Positions 1 through 6,214 of a stretch of DNA of 6,296 bases are shown here, piece by piece (the stretch's first letter is position 1; each line of letters begins with the position of its first letter). The stretch is from Bacteroidales bacterium (GTDB taxonomy: Bacteria; Bacteroidota; Bacteroidia; Bacteroidales; JAADGE01), in contig JALSMF010000366.1 of assembly GCA_026987795.1 (NCBI GenBank), forward strand, positions 1 through 6,296, given 5' to 3'. The notes beneath the pieces were generated by a model. It did not search any database and was not told the origin of the DNA. It saw nothing but the letters and a program-made list of their open reading frames with translations. A program made the translations under genes and the position numbers.

Positions 1-487
1 TAAAATATTTAAAAAGAAAGTCTGCCCATACTAATTTTTCTTTTTCTGAAAATTTATAATCTACGGGAAAAACGATATTGCTGAGTTCGCCGGATTTGGG
101 CGAATCCTGAACGACAATAAAGGGTGCTTCCGAACCGACAATAACCTTTAAAGCCCAACTTCCCGTAAATTTTTGCATGCCTTTGATTCCGTGTGTTCCC
201 ATAATGGCAAAAAGAGCATTTTCCTCTTCAATTAACCTGTTAATATCCGTAAAGATACTTCCCTCTTTCACGGCAAATTTCGGTTTAATGCCGTAATCTT
301 TTTCATATTGCTTGACAGCAGATGTCATTTTTGCCGTTGCATCCTCAATTTCCGAACTTTTTTTTACAATATGCAGTAATAAGATATTACAATTTAATCT
401 TTTTGCTAATTTTTCAGCATGTTGCAATGCATATTCAGAAAGTTCGGAAAAATCCCAAGGTATTATAACAGGCCTGTTGTTATCCAT
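1..487 (-). CDS. Universal stress protein (UspA family, tandem-domain type), 3' end outside window
   Basis: The reading frame runs from an ATG at 487-485 to the left edge without a stop, giving 162 residues with the C-terminus missing. Residues 1 to about 127 form one complete Usp domain: an N-terminal strand with the nucleotide-binding Asp (IIPWDFSELS, D12), a helix, the strand NILLLHIV, and the glycine-rich loop GTHG (97-100) followed by GS (109-110) and the closing strand PFIVVQ. A second Usp domain begins at about residue 137 (NIVFPVDYKFSE), so this is probably one of the two-domain Usp proteins of roughly 270-300 residues common in Bacteroidota. The family is cytosolic, binds ATP in many members, and is induced by stress; its biochemical role is usually unclear. 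The glycine loop has an 8-residue spacer where the classical ATP-binding motif has 9. The gene is divergent from the cyclase gene and has its own promoter. The family call is firm; its ligand is unknown. Confidence 0.92.
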   Translation of the reverse strand, partial: MDNNRPVIIPWDFSELSEYALQHAEKLAKRLNCNILLLHIVKKSSEIEDATAKMTSAVKQYEKDYGIKPKFAVKEGSIFTDINRLIEEENALFAIMGTHGIKGMQKFTGSWALKVIVGSEAPFIVVQDSPKSGELSNIVFPVDYKFSEKEKLVWADFLFKYF

Positions 488-514
488 AATATAAAGTGTT
501 GAGGTATCAATTTT

Positions 515-546
515 CAAATTTAATAATTATTTTTTGATTAATCAAG
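515..546 (-). promoter_or_regulatory. Bacteroidota-type promoter for the universal stress protein gene
   Basis: Read on the minus strand, TAAATTTG (522 to 515) matches the Bacteroidota -7 consensus TAnnTTTG exactly. Twenty bases upstream lies CTTG (546 to 543), three of four matches to the -33 element TTTG, within the usual 19-21 base spacing. Transcription would start near 508, leaving a leader of about 20 nt before the ATG at 487. The -33 element overlaps the end of the left palindrome (535-544), so a protein bound there would probably affect this promoter. The start site is inferred. Confidence 0.6.
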
Positions 547-570
547 AAAATTAATGATTAATCAAAAAAT
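529..570. promoter_or_regulatory. Perfect 16-bp inverted repeat containing two copies of palindrome TGATTAATCA; likely operator
   Basis: The arms at 529-544 and 555-570 are exact reverse complements, separated by 10 bases. Each arm contains TGATTAATCA (535-544 and 555-564), which is itself a perfect 10-bp palindrome, so the two copies are also direct repeats with centres 20 bp apart, close to two turns of the DNA helix. The left copy extends to a 12-bp palindrome, TTGATTAATCAA (534-545). The site lies between two divergent genes, where a terminator is not expected, and the left copy touches the -33 element of the usp promoter. Two dimers of a regulator binding on one face of the DNA is the simplest reading. 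A cruciform or weak AT-rich hairpin is the alternative. The regulator cannot be named from this sequence. Confidence 0.5.
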
Positions 571-602
571 AGAAATAATAAGAAGATAAAATAGAAATAA
601 TA
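566..602 (+). repeat. Two exact 15-bp direct repeats, 22 bp apart
   Basis: AAAATAGAAATAATA occurs at 566-580 and again at 588-602, with no mismatch. The first copy overlaps the last bases of the right arm of the inverted repeat. The 22-bp period is close to two helical turns and the pair lies upstream of the cyclase start codon, so it may be a second regulatory element or simply AT-rich drift. I found no convincing plus-strand promoter in 545-652; the best -7 candidate, TAATTTTA at 616-623, differs from consensus in its last base and lacks a -33 partner. Confidence 0.45.
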
Positions 603-652
603 TTCTTTTTTTAATTAATTTTACGATTCAAAAAACAGTTAAAATTTTATCA

Positions 653-2068
653 ATGAGCGAAAATAAAGATATAAAAAAACTTGAAAATGAAATTAATGTT
701 TTAAAAGAACGAATAGAAGCTCTTGAAAAGTTAAACTCAGAACTTGCAGAGCAGAATGAGCAACTTATAGAAGAGAACGACAAACAAAAAGAAATGCTGT
801 CTTTTTTGCCTGCCGATGCAAAAAAACAACTGAACAGGAAAGAGAAAAAAACATCTTCGTTAAGATACAAAATGGTTACCGTGATGTTTTCCGATATAAA
901 AGGTTTTACCCAACTTTCCGGAGAACAAAATGCCGAAGCTTTAATAGATGAACTTGACAGCTTCTTTTTTAAGTTTGATGAGGTGGTAGAAAGAAATAAC
1001 CTGCAAAAAGTTAAGTCAATAGGAGATACGTATATGTGTGCCGGCGGTATTCCGAAAAAAAACAGAACAAACCCTATAGAAGTCATAATGGCGGCTTTAG
1101 AAATGCAGGAATATTTAAAACATCTTCAGGAAGAGTCAAAGAAAAACAACAGGAAAATATGGGATTTAACCTTCGGAGTTCATACAGGACCCGTTACAGC
1201 CGTAATTTCGGGTAAAAAGAAAATATCTTACGACATAAAAGGTGATACCGCCAATATAGCAAGCAGAATAGAATCGGTTTGCAATCCGTCTGAAATCAGT
1301 GTGTCAGGTATGACATATGAGTTTATTAAAGATTTCTTTGCTTGTGAATTCAGGTTAAAAATGCCTGTAAAATATAAAGGAGATGTGCCGGTGTATATAG
1401 TTAAGGGATACCGCCCGGATTTATCCGTTGACGGAAAAGGAAAAGTGCCGAATAAGGCTTTCAGAACAAAATTTCAGATAATAAAATTTGAAGATTTGAA
1501 TGACTATGTTCTGGACAGGCTGGAAAGAGAACTGCCTAAACACTTATATTACCATAACTATAAACATACGATTGACGTCACCATAGGAGTGGAAATTATA
1601 GGTTACGGAGAAGGGGTTTCGGAAGAAGAAATGTTACTTCTCAAAACAGCCGCTTTATTTCATGATTTCGGTCAGGTTGACGGTGCCGTTAACCATGAAG
1701 AAAGAAGTTGTGAGATAGCAGAAGAGGTTTTGCCTAAATTCGGTTATGACAAAGAGCAGATAGAGATTATTAAAGGAATTATAATGGCAACAAAACTTCC
1801 TCCGCAACCAAAAACACTGCTTCAAAAAATAATTGCCGATGCCGATTTAGATTATCTCGGAAGACGAGATATGGTTCCCGTTTCGGATGCCTTGTACCAA
1901 GAACTGAAAGTTCAGGGGCTTATAGGTTCTTTCAACGACTGGAATAAGCTGCAGGTTAAATTTTTAACTGCTCATCAATATTTTACGGAAACAGCAAGAC
2001 GAATGCGAACTGTTAATAAAGAAGAACAAATAAAAAGAATTAAATCTTTGATAACGGAAGACGATTAA
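653..2068 (+). CDS. Soluble class III adenylate cyclase with N-terminal coiled coil and C-terminal HD phosphohydrolase domain
   Basis: The 471-residue protein has no signal peptide or membrane segment, so it should be cytosolic. Residues 7-49 form a charged heptad coiled coil with Leu/Ile at 7, 10, 14, 17, 21, 24, 27, 31 and 38, likely to dimerise the enzyme. Residues about 73-253 are a class III nucleotidyl cyclase domain: metal-binding D81 (FSDIKGF) and D125 (KSIGD), adenine-selecting K121 and D194 (SYDIKGD), and transition-state residues N201 and R205 (NIASR). All are present, so it should convert ATP to cAMP as a homodimer; the Lys/Asp pair argues against guanylate cyclase. Residues about 290-450 are an HD domain: YHNYKH (H301, H305), HDFG (H337, D338), NHEER (H348) and DAD (D396, D398), resembling metal-dependent phosphodiesterases. 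Its substrate is unknown; cAMP is one possibility. ATG 653 is the first start after an in-frame stop at 587-589. It is divergent from usp and followed by a terminator. Confidence 0.9.
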   Translation: MSENKDIKKLENEINVLKERIEALEKLNSELAEQNEQLIEENDKQKEMLSFLPADAKKQLNRKEKKTSSLRYKMVTVMFSDIKGFTQLSGEQNAEALIDELDSFFFKFDEVVERNNLQKVKSIGDTYMCAGGIPKKNRTNPIEVIMAALEMQEYLKHLQEESKKNNRKIWDLTFGVHTGPVTAVISGKKKISYDIKGDTANIASRIESVCNPSEISVSGMTYEFIKDFFACEFRLKMPVKYKGDVPVYIVKGYRPDLSVDGKGKVPNKAFRTKFQIIKFEDLNDYVLDRLERELPKHLYYHNYKHTIDVTIGVEIIGYGEGVSEEEMLLLKTAALFHDFGQVDGAVNHEERSCEIAEEVLPKFGYDKEQIEIIKGIIMATKLPPQPKTLLQKIIADADLDYLGRRDMVPVSDALYQELKVQGLIGSFNDWNKLQVKFLTAHQYFTETARRMRTVNKEEQIKRIKSLITEDD

Positions 2069-2076
2069 AATAAACG

Positions 2077-2110
2077 AAAAGGTTTTGTGAAAGCAGAACC
2101 TTTTTGTTTT
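2077..2110 (+). terminator. Intrinsic terminator of the cyclase-HD gene
   Basis: AAAAGGTTTTG (2077-2087) pairs with CAGAACCTTTT (2094-2104) to give an 11-bp stem with a single G-U wobble and a 6-base loop, TGAAAG. It is followed by a T-rich stretch (TTTTT, G, TTTT). The hairpin begins 8 bases after the cyclase stop codon, so that gene is probably transcribed alone. Confidence 0.85.
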
Positions 2111-2139
2111 ATAACATAAAACAAAACATTCAAAATTTT

Positions 2140-2147
2140 TATCTTTG
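2140..2147 (+). promoter_or_regulatory. Candidate -7 promoter element for ilvE
   Basis: TATCTTTG matches the Bacteroidota -7 consensus TAnnTTTG exactly. It lies 28 bases before the ilvE ATG and downstream of the preceding terminator, giving a predicted leader of about 20 nt. No TTTG-like -33 element is found 19-21 bases upstream, so the call rests on the -7 box and the position alone. Confidence 0.5.
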
Positions 2148-2175
2148 AGCAGTTAAAATCTAAAAAATTTAAGAT

Positions 2176-3189
2176 ATGGAAAATATAAATTGGAAAGATT
2201 TGTCTTTCGGATACATTAAAGCGGATTATAATGTAAGATGTTATTACAAAAACGGCGAATGGGGTAAAATCGAAGTCTCATCGTCAGAATATATTCCCGT
2301 TCATATAGCGGCAACGGCGTTACATTACGGACAAGAAGCTTTTGAAGGGCTTAAAGCATTTAAGGGAAAAGACGGAAAGGTAAGACTTTTCAGGTGGGAA
2401 GATAATGCAAAAAGACTGCAAGATTCGGCAAAAGGGATTTTGATGGCAGCACCTCCTGTCGAGCTGTTTAAAAAAATGATAAAAAAGGTTATAAGGAAAA
2501 ATCAACGTTTTATACCTCCTTACGGGACAGGAGCATCTTTGTATATAAGACCCGTTTTATTCGGAACAGGTGCTCAGGTAGGCGTAAAACCTGCAGACGA
2601 ATATGTTTTTATAATTTTTGTAACTCCCGTAGGTCCGTATTTTAAAGAAGGGTTTAAGCCGGTATCAATGCTTGTAACCCGAGAATACGACAGAGCCGCA
2701 CCTCTCGGTACCGGGAAATATAAGGTCGGAGGCAATTATGCAGCAAGTTTAACGTCTATGGAAAAGGCTCACAACGAAGGATATGCAAGCGTTTTGTACC
2801 TCGATGCCAAAGAAAAAAAATATATTGATGAGTGCGGACCCGCAAATTTCTTCGGAATAAAAAACAATACATACATAACTCCCAAATCAGATTCAATACT
2901 GCCGTCAATTACAAATAAAAGCCTCATAGCCTTAGCAGAACATATGGGTATGAAAACAGAAATAAGAAAAGTAGAATTAGATGAACTGGAAACATTTGAA
3001 GAAGCCGGAGCCTGCGGAACGGCAGCAGTTATTTCTCCTATAGGTAAAATAGTGGATGACGTTACGGGAAAAACTTACGAATTTAAAAATGCACCCGGTA
3101 AAATCTCAACCGAACTGTACAAAAAACTGCAGGCAATTCAAACCGGAGATGAAGACGATATTTTCGGGTGGATCGAAATACTAGAATAA
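2176..3189 (+). CDS. ilvE: Branched-chain amino acid aminotransferase
   Basis: This 337-residue protein is a fold type IV PLP aminotransferase of the BCAT group, near the family's usual length. It carries the last step of leucine, isoleucine and valine synthesis and the first step of their breakdown, exchanging the amino group with 2-oxoglutarate/glutamate in the cytosol. Visible features are the N-terminal substrate-pocket segment LHYGQEAFEGLKAF (49-62), R80 for the PLP phosphate, the Schiff-base lysine K183 in GKYKVGGNYAAS, the cofactor-pocket glutamate E219 in DECGPANFF, and the C-terminal BCAT signature GTAAVISPIG (281-290). The longer BCAT form, rather than the D-amino acid or aminodeoxychorismate lyase branch, is indicated by the GGNY and GTAAV motifs. 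The ATG at 2176 is the natural start; no Shine-Dalgarno sequence precedes it. Terminators on both sides imply a single-gene transcript. Confidence 0.95.
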   Translation: MENINWKDLSFGYIKADYNVRCYYKNGEWGKIEVSSSEYIPVHIAATALHYGQEAFEGLKAFKGKDGKVRLFRWEDNAKRLQDSAKGILMAAPPVELFKKMIKKVIRKNQRFIPPYGTGASLYIRPVLFGTGAQVGVKPADEYVFIIFVTPVGPYFKEGFKPVSMLVTREYDRAAPLGTGKYKVGGNYAASLTSMEKAHNEGYASVLYLDAKEKKYIDECGPANFFGIKNNTYITPKSDSILPSITNKSLIALAEHMGMKTEIRKVELDELETFEEAGACGTAAVISPIGKIVDDVTGKTYEFKNAPGKISTELYKKLQAIQTGDEDDIFGWIEILE

Positions 3190-3213
3190 CACTTTTATTT
3201 AATAACTTAAAAT

Positions 3214-3243
3214 AAAAAAGGGACTTTACGGTCTCTTTTTTTG
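3214..3243 (+). terminator. Intrinsic terminator of ilvE
   Basis: AAAAAAGGGAC (3214-3224) pairs with GTCTCTTTTTT (3231-3241) to form an 11-bp stem with one G-U wobble and a 6-base loop, TTTACG. The descending arm ends in a run of seven T's. It starts 24 bases after the ilvE stop codon. Its final T's overlap the -33 element of the typA promoter. Confidence 0.85.
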
Positions 3244-3270
3244 TTTGTGTCATTTCAAGTCTTACATTTG
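3240..3270 (+). promoter_or_regulatory. Bacteroidota consensus promoter for typA
   Basis: TTTG at 3240-3243 and TACATTTG at 3263-3270 are separated by 19 bases, an exact match to the Bacteroidota -33/-7 consensus (TTTG, N19-21, TAnnTTTG). The predicted start of transcription is near 3277, leaving a leader of about 20 nt before the typA ATG at 3299. The -7 box lies inside the alternative TTG-started reading frame, which argues for the downstream ATG as the real start. Confidence 0.75.
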
Positions 3271-3298
3271 CAGACTTTTTAAACCGGAAAATAAAATA

Positions 3299-5107
3299 AT
3301 GCAAAATTTAAGAAATATAGCAATTATTGCACACGTTGATCACGGAAAAACAACACTGGTTGACAGGATACTACATCAGGTAAAGCTTTTCAGAGACAAT
3401 CAGGACGTAAAAGATTTAATCCTTGATTCTAATGATTTGGAGAGAGAGAGGGGAATTACAATTCTTTCAAAAAATGTCTCCGTAAGATATAAAGGCGTTA
3501 AAATTAATATTATAGACACTCCCGGACACTCAGACTTCGGAGGAGAAGTAGAACGTGTATTAAATATGGCAGACGGCGTATTGCTGCTTGTAGATGCTTT
3601 TGAAGGTCCTATGCCGCAAACAAGGTTTGTTCTTCAAAAAGCTATAGAACTGGGATTAAAACCTGTCGTTGTTATTAATAAAGTTGATAAACCGAATTGT
3701 ACTCCGGAAGAGGTTTATGAAGACGTTTTTGACTTAATGTTCAGTTTAAACGCCACGGAAGATCAATTGGATTTTCCGGTTGTTTACGGGTCGTCCAAAC
3801 AAGGATGGATGTCCGGCGACTGGAAAAAGCCGGCAAAAGACGTAAGTTATTTATTAGACGTAATAATAGAACATATTCCTGCCCCCGAAAAAAAAGAAGG
3901 AACATTTCAAATGCAGGTAACTTCATTAGATTATTCTTCATATCTCGGAAGAATTGCCGTAGGCAGGATAACAAGAGGGAGTGTAGAGCCCGGGCAGAAA
4001 ATTTCGGTTGTTAAAAAAGACGGAAAAGTTGAAAAATCAGAAGTGAAAGAATTATACAGATTTGAAGGTTTGGGGAAAGAGAAAATTAAGCGTTCAAAAC
4101 TTGAAACAGGTGAAATTTGTGCAATCCTCGGACCCGAAGATTTTGAAATAGGAGATACTTTTGCTGATGCGGAAGCTCCTGAAGGATTAAAATTTCTGAA
4201 AGTTGACGAGCCTACAATGAGTATGCTTTTTACGATAAATAATTCACCTTTTTTCGGAAAAGAAGGTAAATTCGTAACATCTCGCCATCTTAGAGACCGT
4301 TTGTTTAAGGAAATTGAGAAAAACCTGGCTCTTCGTGTAGAAGAAACAGATTCTGCAGATAAATTTATCGTTTACGGAAGGGGTATTTTACACTTGTCGA
4401 TATTAGTAGAAACTATGCGTAGAGAGGGATACGAGTTTCAATTAGGACAGCCGCAGGTTTTGATTAAAGAAATTGACGGAATAAAGCACGAACCGGTAGA
4501 ATTGCTTACAATACAAGTTCCGGAAGAGTTCTCAGGAAAAGTAATAGAAATAGTAACTCGCAGAAAAGGAGAAATTCAGAAAATGGAAAATAAAAATGAA
4601 AGGATGCATCTTGAGTTTTCTATTCCGGCAAGAGGGCTTATAGGTATGGCAAATGCTGTTTTAACGGTAAGTGAAGGGGAAGCGATAACGGCTCACCGTT
4701 TTTTAGCTTACGAACCTTGGAAGGGAGACATTGAAACCCGCAAAAAAGGCTCTTTGATTTCTATGCATACAGGAACTGCAATTCCTTACGCAATTGATAA
4801 ATTACAGGACAGAGGACGATTTTTTGTTGATCCGGGCGAAGAGATTTATGCAGGACAGGTAATAGGAGAAAATACCCGTGAAGACGATATTTTAGTTAAC
4901 ATCACGAAAACAAAAAAACTGACTAATATGCGTGCCTCAGGCTCTGATGATAAAACTTCAATTGCTCCCGCCGTAAAATTTTCGCTCGAACAATGTATGG
5001 AATATATTAAAAAAGATGAGTATATTGAGGTAACTCCGAAATCAATTCGTTTAAGAAAAATTATTTTGAACGAACACGAAAGAAAACGATCGGAACGAAA
5101 AGATTAG
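3299..5107 (+). CDS. typA: Ribosome-associated translational GTPase TypA/BipA
   Basis: The 602-residue product is a translation-factor GTPase related to EF-G, known in the family to bind 70S ribosomes and to act in ribosome assembly and stress or cold adaptation. The G domain shows G1 AHVDHGKTTL (11-20), switch I RGIT (51-54), G3 DTPGH (73-77, with the catalytic His H77), G4 NKVD (127-130) and a G5-like GSSK (164-167). A beta-barrel domain II follows (about 202-295), then EF-G-like domains III and V (about 303-480) and the BipA-specific C-terminal domain with its conserved LTNMRASGSD segment (541-550). Length matches complete family members. The frame stays open upstream to a TTG at 3245, but that would place the promoter inside the gene and add 18 residues before the conserved MQNLRNIAII start, so ATG 3299 is chosen. 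The stop codon overlaps that of the convergent aminotransferase gene. Confidence 0.95.
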   Translation: MQNLRNIAIIAHVDHGKTTLVDRILHQVKLFRDNQDVKDLILDSNDLERERGITILSKNVSVRYKGVKINIIDTPGHSDFGGEVERVLNMADGVLLLVDAFEGPMPQTRFVLQKAIELGLKPVVVINKVDKPNCTPEEVYEDVFDLMFSLNATEDQLDFPVVYGSSKQGWMSGDWKKPAKDVSYLLDVIIEHIPAPEKKEGTFQMQVTSLDYSSYLGRIAVGRITRGSVEPGQKISVVKKDGKVEKSEVKELYRFEGLGKEKIKRSKLETGEICAILGPEDFEIGDTFADAEAPEGLKFLKVDEPTMSMLFTINNSPFFGKEGKFVTSRHLRDRLFKEIEKNLALRVEETDSADKFIVYGRGILHLSILVETMRREGYEFQLGQPQVLIKEIDGIKHEPVELLTIQVPEEFSGKVIEIVTRRKGEIQKMENKNERMHLEFSIPARGLIGMANAVLTVSEGEAITAHRFLAYEPWKGDIETRKKGSLISMHTGTAIPYAIDKLQDRGRFFVDPGEEIYAGQVIGENTREDDILVNITKTKKLTNMRASGSDDKTSIAPAVKFSLEQCMEYIKKDEYIEVTPKSIRLRKIILNEHERKRSERKD

Positions 5108-5137
5108 AACTTATCAAAAAATATTTTAAAATCTTTT
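5098..5137. terminator. Weak candidate bidirectional terminator at the typA/aminotransferase junction
   Basis: AAAAGATT (5098-5105) can pair with AATCTTTT (5130-5137), with the loop containing a short A/T self-complementary segment near 5117-5126. It spans the convergent stop codons and would give a U-rich descending arm on either strand. The stem has only one G-C pair and a 24-base loop, so it is far weaker than the two terminators above and may be chance in AT-rich sequence. Confidence 0.22.
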
Positions 5138-6207
5138 TCAGGAACCGAAACACAGATTCTTGAATAATTTTCAACGTTAAAATCAGTTCTTTTTGTAAAA
5201 TAATTTAACGGAACACTGCCTATATTTTTTGCTTTTAATTCTTCATAAGATTTATTTACTATAACAAATATGCCGACAGGAGTTTCGTTATCATAAAATT
5301 CTTCGGCAAGAATTCCTTTGCTTTTCAAAAGTTTTATGTTGGCGGTTATATTGTTTACGGTATGTTTTTTGAAATTTTCGGCGGCTTTTATCCCTTCGGG
5401 AGTCATTAAAATTTTTTCTGTTAAAATTTGTGCAAATGCATTAATTCCGTTTCCGGAATATAATAATCTTATTGCAAATTCTTTATTAAATTCTTCATTT
5501 TTACAGTGCATAAAACCTATGCGTTGCCCGCTTAAACCTACTGATTTACTGAAACTTTCGGTAATAATTACATTTTCGTAACTAAGCAGTTTTTGATATA
5601 AATTATCTGTCCGGTCATAAAATAATCTTCTGTAAGGTCCGTCCCAAATTACGGTTGTATTTTGTTCGGAAAGCAAGTCCAAAATTTCAAAAATCTCATT
5701 ATCATCGGTTTTGGCTCCCGTAGGATTGTTAGGGTCGCAAATTATAATTGCCGAATTGTTGAATTTTTCACTGATTTTTTTAAGAGATTTTATATCATCG
5801 TAAAAAAGCTGTTTTTTTCCGCTTATTTTCAGGGCATTTGTATAAGCACCCCAGTAAAAAGACTGTGTATAAACATTTTTTGTGTCAAGAGTTTGAAAAA
5901 CAAGAGAAAGAGCGTTCATTCCGCCGGAAGTAACATAAATATTATCCTCGTAAGCTTTATCTGCAAAAAACTCTTTGTTTATTGCTTTTCGCAGCGAAAG
6001 CATTCCTTTTGAGTGCGGATAGTATTGCAAAGCGTCGGAATTAAAATCAATCATAGGGATAATTTCAGCCAAATCAATATTTACAACCCTGTTTATGCCT
6101 CTGTTAAGATAAAGAAATTCCCTTCCTGTTATGCTGCTTTCTTTGCGTAAATCTTCACCGATTTTTACTATTGCCGAAAATTTTGCTCCGCTTTTATTAA
6201 TTTTCAT
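5104..6207 (-). CDS. Fold type I PLP aminotransferase (class I/II), substrate unassigned
   Basis: The 367-residue protein has the full set of class I/II aminotransferase motifs, so it should transfer an amino group between an amino acid and a 2-oxo acid using PLP in the cytosol. Seen in order: YYPHSKGMLSLRKAI (62-76), the PLP-phosphate turn TSGGMNAL (93-100), DPNNPTG with N161 (158-164), D189 and Y192 in WDGPYRRL, Schiff-base lysine K221 in SFSKSVGLSGQRIGF with R229, and R350 in SRICVS, the usual substrate carboxylate-binding arginine. It is slightly shorter than the usual 380-400 residues. The motifs do not separate aspartate, aromatic, alanine or diaminopimelate-type specificities. The ATG at 6207 lies 7 bases after the stop codon of a minus-strand frame from the right edge, suggesting one operon. 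Its stop codon (TAA) overlaps the typA stop codon on the other strand. Confidence 0.88.
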   Translation of the reverse strand: MKINKSGAKFSAIVKIGEDLRKESSITGREFLYLNRGINRVVNIDLAEIIPMIDFNSDALQYYPHSKGMLSLRKAINKEFFADKAYEDNIYVTSGGMNALSLVFQTLDTKNVYTQSFYWGAYTNALKISGKKQLFYDDIKSLKKISEKFNNSAIIICDPNNPTGAKTDDNEIFEILDLLSEQNTTVIWDGPYRRLFYDRTDNLYQKLLSYENVIITESFSKSVGLSGQRIGFMHCKNEEFNKEFAIRLLYSGNGINAFAQILTEKILMTPEGIKAAENFKKHTVNNITANIKLLKSKGILAEEFYDNETPVGIFVIVNKSYEELKAKNIGSVPLNYFTKRTDFNVENYSRICVSVPEKDFKIFFDKF

Positions 6208-6214
6208 ATACCGA

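Noticed and set aside
312..494. 60-codon plus-strand open frame
   Set aside because: It is antisense to the universal stress protein, whose frame carries clear family motifs.
534..545. FNR-type box, because TTGAT and ATCAA half-sites are present
   Set aside because: FNR sites have four bases between the half-sites; here there are two, so the site does not fit that regulator.
529..570. Rho-independent terminator formed by the 16-bp inverted repeat
   Set aside because: The repeat lies between divergent genes where no transcript should end, and each arm has only two G-C pairs. An operator fits better, though hairpin formation is not excluded.
628..1086. 152-codon minus-strand open frame overlapping the start of the cyclase gene
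   Set aside because: It is antisense to the coiled coil and the first cyclase motifs, is rich in Ser/Phe as expected from antisense of Lys/Glu-rich codons, and shows no recognisable domain.
3245..3298. TTG start giving typA 18 extra residues
   Set aside because: The added stretch contains the -7 promoter box and does not resemble the conserved TypA N-terminus, which begins at the ATG at 3299.
5662..6012. 116-codon plus-strand frame (and a second one at 5318-5581)
   Set aside because: Both lie antisense to the aminotransferase within its conserved motifs and have no domain of their own.
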